A DNA stretch of 64,000 bases from Chryseobacterium sp. OSA05B (lineage in GTDB: Bacteria > Bacteroidota > Bacteroidia > Flavobacteriales > Weeksellaceae), in the NCBI RefSeq assembly GCF_019970065.1, contig NZ_JAHXYH010000001.1, forward strand, positions 868,001 through 932,000, in the 5' to 3' direction. The translations under genes and the position numbers were made by a program. The notes under the pieces were generated by a model that did not search any database, had not been told where the DNA came from, and saw nothing but the letters and a program-made list of their open reading frames with translations. This document shows, piece by piece, positions 1 to 9,375 of this stretch (positions are counted from its first letter, which is position 1; each line of letters opens with the position of its first letter).

Positions 1-930
1 AGAGCTAGTTATTGAAGATGAATCATCCGGATTTTTTATGGTAATAATATTATCTGCAATTACAGTATTTTCTGAACTCCCATTAAATCTCACAGCACCC
101 CACATCACATTACTGATTGTATTTCCCTTTACCGTAATATTATCACAGTCATCATAGAAATCGATAGCGAAAAGACGATGAAGACCCGCATTACTTCTTC
201 CGGCATTATTTATGTAATTATCTATTATATCAACTTTTCCATTAATTTTTCCAAGTCCATAACCGGAAATTGCAGAAATTCCAAAATCAGGGTTATCATA
301 CGATTCGTTTTCAAATTTATTTTTGATAATCGATACCGCTCCATTAGGGCTCGAACCTATTACAACATGTTCGATTAAATATTTCTGATTCTGTTTTTTT
401 GAACTGAAGATATTATCGTGAACGGATATCTTTCCAGAGCTTTCTGTAACCTGAACCGAGCGGTTGTATAAGTTTAAAAATTTAGAATTTTTAATTTCTA
501 TATTCTGACATCCTTTAAACCCCAATGCACTATTGTAAATATTGGGATAGTCCTTTTCTATATACACCGGCAAAGCTGTCCGGTACATTTCAACATTAAT
601 CCCATCAATAACAATATTATTAGAGTTTACAAAGTTTAAAAAGAATCCTGAAAATCTCTTATTTGAATATAAAACAGAGTTTTTAAAAGATAATTCTACA
701 TTATTCAGATTTTTAATACTAACTTCTTTATCGAATCCAATAGTATATCCGTCAATTACCCCAACAGCATTTTTTTTAGAAACATCCTGGAGAAACTTAG
801 TCAGTGAAGCAGCATGATCTTTTTGAGATTTCTGTGCATACTGAGAATAGTAAACGACCGGTTTTTGTGCGTATATCATACTGCAGAAAAACAGGAACAT
901 TATTAGAATAATCTTTTTTTTACTTGTCAT
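1..930 (-). CDS. Secreted right-handed beta-helix protein, 3' end outside window
   Basis: The frame stays open for 310 codons from the ATG at 928-930 to base 1, so the C-terminus is missing. Residues 1-21 form a signal peptide (MTSKKKIILIMFLFFCSMIY, then AQ). The rest is built of short, regularly spaced strands rich in Asn, Ile and Val (for example NNVELSF, NIVIDGINV, NIEIKNSKF, ISVHDNIFS, NITVKGNTIS), the signature of a right-handed parallel beta-helix of the pectate-lyase type. The start shares one base with the stop of the glycosyltransferase upstream (TAATG), which places it in the polysaccharide operon. Such proteins can be polysaccharide lyases, epimerases or plain binding folds; the catalytic part cannot be judged here. 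Confidence 0.85.
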   Translation of the reverse strand, partial: MTSKKKIILIMFLFFCSMIYAQKPVVYYSQYAQKSQKDHAASLTKFLQDVSKKNAVGVIDGYTIGFDKEVSIKNLNNVELSFKNSVLYSNKRFSGFFLNFVNSNNIVIDGINVEMYRTALPVYIEKDYPNIYNSALGFKGCQNIEIKNSKFLNLYNRSVQVTESSGKISVHDNIFSSKKQNQKYLIEHVVIGSSPNGAVSIIKNKFENESYDNPDFGISAISGYGLGKINGKVDIIDNYINNAGRSNAGLHRLFAIDFYDDCDNITVKGNTISNVMWGAVRFNGSSENTVIADNIITIKNPDDSSSITSS

Positions 931-2135
931 TAGGATTCTATTATTTTGTGATATGATCTGCTTACCTGAAATTCTCTTTCCAGAAATTCAAAACCATTCC
1001 TACTCATTGCTTCAAATTCAGTACCATCCATATTGATCATAGTATCCACTGCATCGATCATTGCCGGCAAATCTCCTGAATAAACTGACATTCCGCAGCA
1101 ATTTTTCACAATATCAGTTCCAACATCTGTATTAGGATCTGTGGCTGCAAGAACCGGCATTCTGAACTCAAGATACGAGAGCAGTCTTGAGGGATAATTC
1201 GGGATTGTAAAATCTTTATGTAAGAAAATCAAACCTATATCACAAGCCCGTACCAGCAAATCGTAATCTGCTTTGGGAACGGCAGAAAGCAATAAAGCAT
1301 TTTTAGGTTTAAAAGTATCAAACCAGCCTTTGATCTTATCGTACTCTGTTCCTGAACCGGCTATCACGAAGAATACATTGTCATCTTCTGATTTTGCTTT
1401 TAATGTTTCTATCAGAAAATCTATCCCCTGAGGCTTCCCAAGGTTCCCGCCATAGATAAAGACTTTTTTATCTGTCGGAATTCCGTATTTCGTTCTTAAC
1501 GCAATTTTCTCCTGATCAGAAGGAGTTTTGGAGGGCTGCAGGCGAATAGAATTCGCATTAATCTCCACCTTTTCCTTTGAAATATATGAATTGTGATTCA
1601 GCACAAACTGCACATTGGCTTGAGACATACAACCTATTTTATCTGAAACCTTATACAGCTCTTTTTCTTTTTTCCTGAAATATTTGTACAAAACGCTCTT
1701 ATCAGACATCAGTTTCATATCTACTGCATTTTGTGGGAAAATATCTTTCAGCAACAGATAAGCTTTGGCATTATCTCTCTTTTTGATGTATTTTATAACC
1801 CCCGTAAATGTGATAGGTGGTGTGGAATAAATAACCAGATCAAACTTCACCTCAGAAAAGTGTTTTTTTACTGCCCGTAAAAATAATTTTTCTATAGTCA
1901 GAGTGGAAATTCCTTTTTCTATAAAATTAGTTTTCTGGATATTTAAGGTCTTCACATTTAAAAAAACGGCATTGCCTTCTTTTTTTAATGTTGTTTTCTG
2001 GTTTTCGCGCCTTTCTACAGGAGATACAATATATACGTGATGCTGATGATCGGAAAACTCCCTCATCAGATCATGATAAATACCGCGTTCCTGTAATGTA
2101 TTTATTTTCGCTAACGTAAGAAAAAGTATATTCAT
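930..2135 (-). CDS. wbuB: Glycosyltransferase family 4, WbuB-like (putative L-FucNAc transferase)
   Basis: 401 aa, a two-domain GT-B enzyme. The N-terminal half has the acceptor-domain start (MNILFLTLAKI) and the segment LLLKDIFPQNAVD typical of the WbuB group; the C-terminal half has the donor-binding GGNLGKPQGIDFL segment and a late acidic region around PSRLLSYLEFRMPVLA. WbuB-type enzymes are associated with transfer of L-FucNAc and travel with fnlABC, which is the case here. It probably adds a sugar to the lipid-linked repeat unit at the cytoplasmic face. It lies 3 nt after fnlC. Family is clear; the donor sugar is inferred from context. Confidence 0.85.
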   Translation of the reverse strand: MNILFLTLAKINTLQERGIYHDLMREFSDHQHHVYIVSPVERRENQKTTLKKEGNAVFLNVKTLNIQKTNFIEKGISTLTIEKLFLRAVKKHFSEVKFDLVIYSTPPITFTGVIKYIKKRDNAKAYLLLKDIFPQNAVDMKLMSDKSVLYKYFRKKEKELYKVSDKIGCMSQANVQFVLNHNSYISKEKVEINANSIRLQPSKTPSDQEKIALRTKYGIPTDKKVFIYGGNLGKPQGIDFLIETLKAKSEDDNVFFVIAGSGTEYDKIKGWFDTFKPKNALLLSAVPKADYDLLVRACDIGLIFLHKDFTIPNYPSRLLSYLEFRMPVLAATDPNTDVGTDIVKNCCGMSVYSGDLPAMIDAVDTMINMDGTEFEAMSRNGFEFLEREFQVSRSYHKIIES

Positions 2136-2138
2136 TCC

Positions 2139-3275
2139 TTAGCTCTTTCTCCAAACTACTCTGTTGATATAGTCGGTGTAACTTAAAATTATTCTGACCA
2201 CTTTCTGCGAAACATTAGGCATCGAATAATCGGTAACCTGTCTGTAGTTCCTTTCTGCTCCTATTTTCTGCTCTTCAAGCTGTACCAGTCCCTGAAGAAT
2301 TCTTTCAGGTGACATCCCTACCATCATTACTGATGCTTCTTCCATAGCCTCCGGTCTCTCATGGGCATCTCTGATATTGAGTGCTCTGAAATTCAATATT
2401 GAAGACTCTTCAGAGATTGTTCCTGAATCAGAAAGAACGGCATAACTTCTCATCTGAAGGGCATTATAATCATGAAAACCAAGTGGTTTTAAAAACTGTA
2501 TTTCCGGTCTTACTTCCAGCTTCATTTTATCAATCATATTTCTGGTTCTCGGATGAGTAGAAACGATGATAGGATAATTGAATTTTTCAGCGATTGCATT
2601 CAGACTGTCTATTAAACCTCTGAAGTTCTTTTCCGAATTGATATTTTCTTCTCTGTGTGATGAAACCACGAAATATTTTCCTTCTTCCAGATTAAGTCTT
2701 GAAAGAACGTCAGAACTTTCGATCTCAGGAAGATAATGATTTAAAACTTCAAACATCGGAGAACCTGTCTTGATAATTCTGTCTGCCGGAAGACCTTCTC
2801 TTAAAAGATATTCACGGGCGATATCTGAATATGTTAAATTAACGTCTGACGTATGGTCTACGATTTTACGATTGGTTTCTTCCGGCACACGCTGATCGAA
2901 ACATCTGTTTCCTGCTTCCATATGGAAAATAGGAATCTGTCTTTTCTTGGCAGGAATGGCACACAGACATGAATTGGTATCTCCCAGTACTAAAAATGCA
3001 TCCGGCTGCTGTTCCTCAAGGAGCGGATCTATTTTAATCAGGATATTTCCAACAGTTTCAGTGGCTGTCTTTCCTGCAGCTTCCAGAAAAAAGTCAGGTT
3101 TTCTTAAGCCCAGATCTTCAAAAAAAATCTGATTAAGTTCATAATCATAATTCTGTCCGGTGTGGACAATGATATGTTCAACGGCTTCGGATGCATCCAA
3201 AGCGGATAATACTCTCGATAGTCTAATAATTTCCGGTCGCGTTCCCACGACTGTCATTACTTTTAATTTTTTCAT
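2139..3275 (-). CDS. fnlC: UDP-N-acetylglucosamine 2-epimerase family, FnlC/CapG type
   Basis: 378 aa, the usual length for non-hydrolysing UDP-GlcNAc 2-epimerase relatives. It shows the N-terminal GTRPEIIRLS motif, VLGDTNS, the conserved block HMEAGNRCFDQRVPEE and SSHREEN, which carry the Asp, Glu and His residues of the active site. The sequence style (KLKVMTVVGTRPEI, RKIVDHTSDVNLTYSDIAREYL) matches the FnlC/WbjD/CapG subgroup, which makes UDP-L-FucNAc from the L-talose-configured intermediate at the end of the FnlA-FnlB-FnlC pathway. A WbpI-like role on the diacetamido uronic acid is the alternative. Its start lies inside the 3' end of the upstream wzy-like gene (53-nt overlap); a later Met would remove the first beta strand. 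Confidence 0.88.
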   Translation of the reverse strand: MKKLKVMTVVGTRPEIIRLSRVLSALDASEAVEHIIVHTGQNYDYELNQIFFEDLGLRKPDFFLEAAGKTATETVGNILIKIDPLLEEQQPDAFLVLGDTNSCLCAIPAKKRQIPIFHMEAGNRCFDQRVPEETNRKIVDHTSDVNLTYSDIAREYLLREGLPADRIIKTGSPMFEVLNHYLPEIESSDVLSRLNLEEGKYFVVSSHREENINSEKNFRGLIDSLNAIAEKFNYPIIVSTHPRTRNMIDKMKLEVRPEIQFLKPLGFHDYNALQMRSYAVLSDSGTISEESSILNFRALNIRDAHERPEAMEEASVMMVGMSPERILQGLVQLEEQKIGAERNYRQVTDYSMPNVSQKVVRIILSYTDYINRVVWRKS

Positions 3276-4473
3276 TCTTAAAATTTATATAACTTAACCC
3301 TATTATAACTGCACTAAAATACCAAAGTTCAAAAGATGAATAGAGGCTCCCTGATGTTTGTGTCAAAACAAAATACTGCATGAAGAAAAAAGCTATTATA
3401 CCGCTTTCTTTGTATTTGTCAATATTCTTTAGAATTTTCACAAAACCCTTTGTCACAAATTTATAATAACCTATAAACAAAAATAATCCTATTAATCCTG
3501 TTGACATCAATATATCAACAAATAAATTGTGGGCATACATTCCATCTTCAAATAAGATTCTCCCTCCCCACCAGGGATTATTAGTAAACTCTTCAATCCC
3601 TTTATTCAGAAAATGAGATCTTCCCGAAGCCTTGCCTTCAAAAACAGCTTCATTCAGTCTCTTAAAAAATAATATATCATTCTTAAATCCACTTTTATAT
3701 ACAATAAGAAGACCGATAATGGATATTAATACACTTAAACAAAAATACATCCAATATCGTCTGCTTTTTTTAAGTATGATAAATAGTAAAAGAATAATTG
3801 CAAATGCCAAAATAGGGCTCCTTGCAGCAGACATAAACATTGGAAATAGTCCAAGCAGGATCCCTAATAAATACACATAGTTTTTATTTTTTAAAAACAA
3901 AAAATTGTACAGTCCGATCAATACTAAGCTTAATCCATAATGTCCTGTTAAAATATAATAGGATCTGAATATTCCCCCACCATTTTTAAGTTTTACAAAT
4001 AGCGTACTATGCAGAAAATTAACTCCTAAAATAATAAAAAGAAACCAAAAAATAATTTTATAAAATAATTTAAAATTTACCTTTTCATAATTGAAACTTA
4101 ACAGTGCAACTACCGGCAAAGGTATGATGATTAAACAATAATAATAGAAATCATTCTTTAAAACCTGAAAGTCATCCGGAACGAAATAAGAATTAGTAAA
4201 AGTACAGGCTGCTTTTATCTGATATAGAAAATAAAACACAAGAAAAATAGCAATGGGCCAAATTCTTTGCTTTATGATCTTAAAATTCTGAAAGATGAAA
4301 TATAATGATGAGAATAAAACCGTCCCCCGAATTAATAGATTAAAAAAGTGAGGTATTGTATCTGAAGGGTAAGGATCAACATAACAAAAAATATATCCAA
4401 ACAGTGTCATAACCAAGAAATAGGTTTCAAGATTATTAGCTGACAGAGCCTTCAGGTTCACTATTTTATTCAT
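3223..4473 (-). CDS. O-antigen polymerase/ligase family membrane protein (Wzy-like)
   Basis: 416 aa with about ten to eleven hydrophobic segments and a longer loop (roughly residues 265-305) before AHNLFVDILMSTGLIGLFLF. That His-containing stretch after a periplasmic loop is the typical feature of the Wzy_C/O-antigen ligase family. It would polymerise lipid-linked repeat units, or ligate the polymer, at the periplasmic face of the inner membrane. The upstream neighbour is fnlB (5-nt gap). A second Wzy-like protein is encoded at 13111-14436, so one may be polymerase and the other a ligase or second linkage enzyme. Confidence 0.8.
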   Translation of the reverse strand: MNKIVNLKALSANNLETYFLVMTLFGYIFCYVDPYPSDTIPHFFNLLIRGTVLFSSLYFIFQNFKIIKQRIWPIAIFLVFYFLYQIKAACTFTNSYFVPDDFQVLKNDFYYYCLIIIPLPVVALLSFNYEKVNFKLFYKIIFWFLFIILGVNFLHSTLFVKLKNGGGIFRSYYILTGHYGLSLVLIGLYNFLFLKNKNYVYLLGILLGLFPMFMSAARSPILAFAIILLLFIILKKSRRYWMYFCLSVLISIIGLLIVYKSGFKNDILFFKRLNEAVFEGKASGRSHFLNKGIEEFTNNPWWGGRILFEDGMYAHNLFVDILMSTGLIGLFLFIGYYKFVTKGFVKILKNIDKYKESGIIAFFFMQYFVLTQTSGSLYSSFELWYFSAVIIGLSYINFKNEKIKSNDSRGNATGNY

Positions 4474-4478
4474 TTAAA

Positions 4479-5597
4479 CTAAACTTCTACAAAGTAAGTA
4501 TCTGCGTCTTCCGGGTTAAAAGGTTCGTTGATCCAGAAGATGGTATATAATTCTTCATCCCCTATATTTTTGATATTATGGGTGTACCAGACCGGCATAT
4601 CTACATAAGCAGGTTCCGTTCCGTCCAGATAAAAATCAAGAACTTCATCGGTATCTATTTTGCGCAGCTGAATCAGGGCTTTTCCTTTAATCACTGCAAA
4701 TCTTTCTACTTTTCTTGTATGGAAATGGTTTCCGCGTGTAATTCCCGGAACTGTAGTGGAAAATGAACATTGTCCTCCGATTCCCAGTCTTATCACCTCA
4801 ACAAAAGCACCTCTTGGATCTGTGTGTTGTGTAAATTGAACTGGATAATGATTTTTAATATCAAAATAACAACGGAATGTATTGAAAAGGTTTAAATCAA
4901 ATTTAGACTCCAATACCGGAATTTCGCCATTATCAAAATACAGTTTTTTATAGTTTTCCAGTTTGGCCAGTACTTCCGAAACTTTATTAACGGATGTATG
5001 GGAAACTTCGTAGGCATTCCTGGTTTCTCCGGTCTCTATCTGACAGATAATTTCCTGAACAAGTTCTCCCACATAAATCAGCTTTACTTCGCCATCTTTA
5101 TCAATCAAAGGAGTTTCTCCGTGGGTAAGCTTGTAACAGAAAGTAGCTACAAATGAGTTGTAATTAGGTTTCCCGAAAGGTCCAAAGACATTGGGAACGA
5201 TCATTCCTGTAAATGTTCCTCCCGATTTTTTCGCCCAGTCGGCAAGGATTTCACGGCCTTCTTTTTTAGATTTCCCGTAGAGATTGTCTTTTTCCTCCTG
5301 AGATGAAGATGAAAAGAGTACGTGAGCTTTAGAGCCAGTTCTTTCCAGAGAGTCAGCCAGTTTTTTTACCAGTTCTACATTGCTTTCATAAATGATTTCA
5401 GGATCGGGATGACGATTCATGGCCGCAAGGTGAACAATTACGTCGCAGTGCTTTACAAATTCATCCATTTTTTCAGGAGTTTCGAAGTATTCTTTTTCAA
5501 AGTCTACTCTTTCAAAATCTTCCGGTCTTAAGCCTAATGTATTGTATAAATGCGAACCGACAAAACCTTTCTGCCCGGTAATTCCTATTTTCTTCAT
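4479..5597 (-). CDS. fnlB: FnlB/WbjC/CapF-type bifunctional epimerase-reductase with C-terminal cupin
   Basis: 372 aa. Residues 4-16 hold the NAD(P)-binding motif GITGQKGFVGSHL, followed by an SDR fold with SSSSQEEKDNLYGKSKKEG (Tyr-xxx-Lys pair). From about residue 265 there is a cupin with RGNHFHTRKVERFAV (metal-binding His residues). This SDR plus cupin layout is specific to CapF/FnlB, which epimerises at C3 and reduces the 4-keto sugar made by FnlA to UDP-N-acetyl-L-talosamine-type product. It overlaps by one base with the upstream cupin gene. With fnlA and fnlC in the operon, the UDP-L-FucNAc route is complete. Confidence 0.93.
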   Translation of the reverse strand: MKKIGITGQKGFVGSHLYNTLGLRPEDFERVDFEKEYFETPEKMDEFVKHCDVIVHLAAMNRHPDPEIIYESNVELVKKLADSLERTGSKAHVLFSSSSQEEKDNLYGKSKKEGREILADWAKKSGGTFTGMIVPNVFGPFGKPNYNSFVATFCYKLTHGETPLIDKDGEVKLIYVGELVQEIICQIETGETRNAYEVSHTSVNKVSEVLAKLENYKKLYFDNGEIPVLESKFDLNLFNTFRCYFDIKNHYPVQFTQHTDPRGAFVEVIRLGIGGQCSFSTTVPGITRGNHFHTRKVERFAVIKGKALIQLRKIDTDEVLDFYLDGTEPAYVDMPVWYTHNIKNIGDEELYTIFWINEPFNPEDADTYFVEV

Positions 5598-6022
5598 TAT
5601 GATAATTTTTTAAAATAATCCACCGGAAACCGATAGTCATCATCAACTTCTCCCAAAGCATGATCTACCATCACCAGCAGTTTTGCTCCTTCTGTTTTCG
5701 CCTGTATTGCACTTACATATCCTTTAGGCATATAAAGTACATCGAGACTGTCTGCATTGACTTCAAATTCCAGTATTTCGGATTTTGCAGCGGGCGTTTC
5801 CCAGTTATTGATTTTTATTAATCTTATAAAAAAGCTTCCCTGTGTCGCTGAAAACCAGCGTTGCTCAATTTTATGGCCGGTCCATCCTCTGATCAATTCC
5901 GTATCTGCATTTTCTATAAAATAGATTCTTTTGATAGCGGCTACATTAAAATTGTTGTTGAAAAACAGGCTGCCTCTTTCATCAGAATATTTCCCACCTA
6001 TAATCAATTCAGGTATCTCCAT
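5597..6022 (-). CDS. Small cupin protein, FdtA/QdtA/WxcM-like
   Basis: 141 aa with the pattern of the WxcM-like/sugar 3,4-ketoisomerase cupins: ERGSLFFNNN near the start, IRGWTGHKIEQRWF (conserved His) in the first sheet, and LYMPKGYVSAIQA near the end. Related enzymes isomerise dTDP-4-keto-6-deoxy sugars, but no dTDP-sugar genes occur nearby and this small type is often found next to CapF/FnlB, so its substrate here is probably a UDP-4-keto-6-deoxy-HexNAc. It is coupled to fnlB through TAATG. Catalytic role is inferred. Confidence 0.7.
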   Translation of the reverse strand: MEIPELIIGGKYSDERGSLFFNNNFNVAAIKRIYFIENADTELIRGWTGHKIEQRWFSATQGSFFIRLIKINNWETPAAKSEILEFEVNADSLDVLYMPKGYVSAIQAKTEGAKLLVMVDHALGEVDDDYRFPVDYFKKLS

Positions 6023-6067
6023 AAGATTTAGAGTGATTTTTTCAATATTTTCTGAGGTTAATTACTT

Positions 6068-7054
6068 TCAATTTTTATGGTCATCAATGTATTTTTTATA
6101 CCAATACACCGTCAATTTAATTCCCGCCTCAATATCTACGGACGGAGACCATTTAAGCTGTTGTTTTGCTTTTTCCGGACTTACCGCTCTTCTTTTGATA
6201 TTATCAATCTCTCTTTCGGGATGCTCTTCAACCATTAAGTCCGGAAGATGTATTTTTAAAATTGAAATAAGAGTATTGATAGAGACTTCATGGCCAGTAC
6301 TTATATTAAATATTTCATTCATTGCTACATCTGATACTGATGATAAAATAGTGGCATTTACTGCATCATCAATGAATGTGTAATCTCTTGTTTGACTTCC
6401 GTTTCCAAAAACCTCTAAACTATCCCCTGTAAGTGCTCTATGTATAAATCTGCCTAAAACACCACAGTGCTCTTTATCAAAGGATTGACCATAACCATAC
6501 ACATTTGAATATCTTAAGATAGTCACAGGTATTTTATACTTTTCTGCATACATCATAGTATAATGCTCGCTTAAAAGTTTTGTTGCGGCATAATTGCTCA
6601 CAATTTTTGGAGAGACCTCTTCATTAAATGGAATATCATACCCATCCATATTGCCGTATACTGAGGATGAGGAAGCAATAACAAATCGTTTAAGTTTGTC
6701 CGGATTATGATCTTTAAGGTAATTCAATATTCTCAATGTACTTAGCGCGTTTACGTTAAGATCATGTTCTGGATTTTCTCCAGATACAGTTATAGGTGAG
6801 CATGCTAAATGAAATATATAATCTGAGTCATCCATATGTTCTGAATAATCATCAATATTTAATACATCGGTTTTAAAAAAAACAATTTTATGCATATAGT
6901 CTGATAATACATCGGAACTACTGTTACAACAGTCATCTATGATAACTACAGAACAATCAAAACGGTCGATTAGGGCCTTCACTAAATTGTGTCCGATGAA
7001 TCCCATTCCTCCCGTTATCATAATTTTTTTACTATTCAGAGCGGTTAAGAGCAT
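6068..7054 (-). CDS. NAD-dependent epimerase/dehydratase (extended SDR)
   Basis: 328 aa. The start has a Rossmann GGMGFIGHNL motif at residues 15-24, the middle has SSSSVYG and the catalytic YAATK (Tyr-xxx-Lys), and the C-terminal half has RYSNVYGYGQ and TRDYTFIDDA, typical of UDP-sugar 4-epimerases and related reductases of the GalE family. It acts in the cytoplasm on a nucleotide sugar. In this locus it could be a C4 epimerase, or the 4-keto reductase that completes the WbpM-type dehydratase product to UDP-QuiNAc or UDP-FucNAc. Two Met codons lie near the start (residues 1 and 12); the second fits the motif spacing equally well. Confidence 0.8.
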   Translation of the reverse strand: MLLTALNSKKIMITGGMGFIGHNLVKALIDRFDCSVVIIDDCCNSSSDVLSDYMHKIVFFKTDVLNIDDYSEHMDDSDYIFHLACSPITVSGENPEHDLNVNALSTLRILNYLKDHNPDKLKRFVIASSSSVYGNMDGYDIPFNEEVSPKIVSNYAATKLLSEHYTMMYAEKYKIPVTILRYSNVYGYGQSFDKEHCGVLGRFIHRALTGDSLEVFGNGSQTRDYTFIDDAVNATILSSVSDVAMNEIFNISTGHEVSINTLISILKIHLPDLMVEEHPEREIDNIKRRAVSPEKAKQQLKWSPSVDIEAGIKLTVYWYKKYIDDHKN

Positions 7055-7083
7055 ACATTATTTGCATTTTTAAATTATATTAA

Positions 7084-8259
7084 TCAGGAAATAGGGTTAC
7101 CGATTGCTTTTCTTGCAATAATTTCGTAACTTAAATTTTCCTTTGCTGTTTTTTCAGCACCTTTTTTCATTTTATTCAGCTGTCCCGGAATAGAAATTAA
7201 CTGTTCAATGGTTTCAGCAAATTTAATTGGAACAATATTATCTTTATCAATCTTAATAATGTTTTCATTAAAATTAAGATAAGACATATCCTGTTCTCCT
7301 GCATCTCCTGCAATCAATGGTAGATGCATCCCTATCGCCTGCTGCCATAAAACGGATTGGCTTGCCGGAAAAACGGCTACATCTGAAATTGCCATATACT
7401 GATAGAACATATCGGAAGACAGCCATCCGGTAAAATGGATCTGATGTCCGTATGCACTTTTTTCAAGTTCTCTAAAATATTCCTCAGAGCCATTGGCAGG
7501 AGCTCCAAAAACTATTAAATGAACATCTTTTCTATTTAAAATCTTTACTGCTTCAATCGCAATTTCCGTCATTTTTCTGATTTCCAGTTTACCACCTGTA
7601 ATCAAAACATAATCATTACTGCCAATGTTTAATTTGTTTCTGACCGCATCCCTGTCCACTGTATTTATAATATCATCCGAAATATTGCAATCACATCCCA
7701 AAGGAAGCAATTCAGCTTCATTAAAAGGTACATCATAAACTTCCTTCAAAAACTTTGAACTAGCTGGGGTAGCAAAAAATATTTTATAAATATTTTTTTT
7801 ATACTGATTTAAAACAGCTTTCCAGATTACCTTATGAAGGATATTCAACGATAACCAGTTTTGTGCAGAATTACTGTAATCAGTCTCGGAATACAGTATA
7901 ATCTTACATTCTTTCTTTTTTTTATATCGAGCAGCATCTCTAAGATTCAGATGAACACCATTAAAAAAAATGAAATCAGGTTTTTCAGAACAAAGGATAT
8001 TGTAAACATCTTCAAAACTCTTAATTCGCTTTTTTATATTTAACTTATAAGGCTGTCTGTATATTTTTATCCCATCATGCACTTCAATTGAAGACTTTTT
8101 ACCTTCATAATAATTATGACTGTAAAAATCAAAAGGATTATCAGTAACAGAACATATTATAAAAACCTCAAACCCAAATTTTGTGTACTGTTTGGCTAAT
8201 TCATTTTCAATATAAGTCAAATCATTTCCATAAAAATCCGTTATTATTGATATTTTCAT
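7084..8259 (-). CDS. Glycosyltransferase family 4 (GT-B)
   Basis: 391 aa. It begins MKISIITDFYGND and shows the donor-domain segments LITGGKLEIRKM, FTGWLSSDMFYQYMAISDVAVFPASQS and QAIGMHLPLIAGD, matching GT4 enzymes. It is clearly paralogous to the transferase at 11939-13111: both share DYSNS-x-x-NWLS, LLPLG-x-D and VFPASQS. The pair flanks the fnlA-amidotransferase block. It likely adds one residue of the repeat unit on undecaprenyl carrier; donor and linkage unknown. Confidence 0.85.
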   Translation of the reverse strand: MKISIITDFYGNDLTYIENELAKQYTKFGFEVFIICSVTDNPFDFYSHNYYEGKKSSIEVHDGIKIYRQPYKLNIKKRIKSFEDVYNILCSEKPDFIFFNGVHLNLRDAARYKKKKECKIILYSETDYSNSAQNWLSLNILHKVIWKAVLNQYKKNIYKIFFATPASSKFLKEVYDVPFNEAELLPLGCDCNISDDIINTVDRDAVRNKLNIGSNDYVLITGGKLEIRKMTEIAIEAVKILNRKDVHLIVFGAPANGSEEYFRELEKSAYGHQIHFTGWLSSDMFYQYMAISDVAVFPASQSVLWQQAIGMHLPLIAGDAGEQDMSYLNFNENIIKIDKDNIVPIKFAETIEQLISIPGQLNKMKKGAEKTAKENLSYEIIARKAIGNPIS

Positions 8260-8300
8260 TTCACATAATGATTTTTATATATTAAATAGATTGCGACAGA

Positions 8301-9335
8301 TTAATCAGGGTACTGCATTGTATCTTCACCGAAAACTTCTTTTCTTATTAACGGAAGTTTCAGCAAAAGTTTTTTCATACCTTCTACATCCTGTTGTTCA
8401 GTATTATGTGAATGATAATCTTCAATTTTAGAAATATCACTCATACCTTCGGAAAAATACTGGGCATAATTCAGATCTCTGTTATCTGCAGGAATTCTGT
8501 AAAAATCGCCCATATCTTCAGCTTTAATCATCTCTTCACGGGTACAGAGTGTTTCATAAAGTTTTTCACCATGTCTGGTTCCGATGATTTTTATTGGGTT
8601 ATCTACCTTAAACATTTCCTTTAATGCCTGAGCAAGTTCTCCAATAGTCCCTGCTGGAGCTTTATTCACAAATAAATCTCCAGGATTTCCATGTTCAAAA
8701 GCAAATAATACCAAATCCACAGCTTCCTCTAAAGACATCAGAAACCTAGTCATATTAGGATCAGTAATAGTTAATGCTTCTCCATTTTTGATCTGCTTGA
8801 TAAACAATGGAATAACGGACCCTCTGGACGCCATCACATTTCCGTATCTTGTAAGGCATACTACAGTTTCATCAAGATTTCGAGCAGCGGCAACTGCTAC
8901 TTTCTCCATCATCGCTTTAGAAATCCCCATCGCATTGATGGGATATGCAGCTTTATCTGTACTTAAGCAAATAACTTTTTTCACTTTATTTATAGCGGCG
9001 GCATCAATCACATTTTGTGTACCTTCTACGTTTGTCTTTACAGCTTGCATTGGGAAAAACTCACAGGATGGAACCTGTTTCAGTGCAGCAGCGTGAAATA
9101 CATAATCAACCCCCCTCATGGCAGATTCTATGCTTTTATAATCTCTAACATCTCCAATATAAAATTTCAGTTTATCATTTTTAAACTGATTTCTCATATC
9201 GTCCTGCTTCTTTTCGTCACGGGAAAAGATACGAATTTCTTTAAAATGATCTGTATTTATAAACTTTCTTAATACGGCAGTTCCAAATGAACCTGTTCCT
9301 CCTGTAATAAGAAGTATCTTATCTTTTATCTGCAT
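8301..9335 (-). CDS. fnlA: UDP-GlcNAc inverting 4,6-dehydratase/5-epimerase, FnlA/WbjB/CapE type
   Basis: 344 aa soluble SDR. The NAD motif is TGGTGSFG at residues 11-18; the catalytic segment LSTDKAAYPINAMGISK has Met136 where ordinary SDRs have Tyr, with Lys140 kept. That MxxxK signature is known for the CapE/WbjB group, which converts UDP-GlcNAc to the 4-keto-6-deoxy-L-arabino sugar, the first step of UDP-L-FucNAc synthesis. The C-terminal part (GEKLYETLCTREEM, then a tail of about 40 residues) fits the family. It sits between a GT4 gene and the wbuZ-like gene. Confidence 0.93.
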   Translation of the reverse strand: MQIKDKILLITGGTGSFGTAVLRKFINTDHFKEIRIFSRDEKKQDDMRNQFKNDKLKFYIGDVRDYKSIESAMRGVDYVFHAAALKQVPSCEFFPMQAVKTNVEGTQNVIDAAAINKVKKVICLSTDKAAYPINAMGISKAMMEKVAVAAARNLDETVVCLTRYGNVMASRGSVIPLFIKQIKNGEALTITDPNMTRFLMSLEEAVDLVLFAFEHGNPGDLFVNKAPAGTIGELAQALKEMFKVDNPIKIIGTRHGEKLYETLCTREEMIKAEDMGDFYRIPADNRDLNYAQYFSEGMSDISKIEDYHSHNTEQQDVEGMKKLLLKLPLIRKEVFGEDTMQYPD

Positions 9336-9375
9336 ATGCGTTTTTAATATTTCTGTTTCCGTGATGCTTATTATT

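Noticed and set aside
178-378. 66-codon plus-strand frame
   Set aside because: Antisense to the beta-helix gene, which is open over the full 930 nt with a signal peptide.
5931-6383. 150-codon plus-strand frame
   Set aside because: Antisense to the cupin and SDR genes; no family features.
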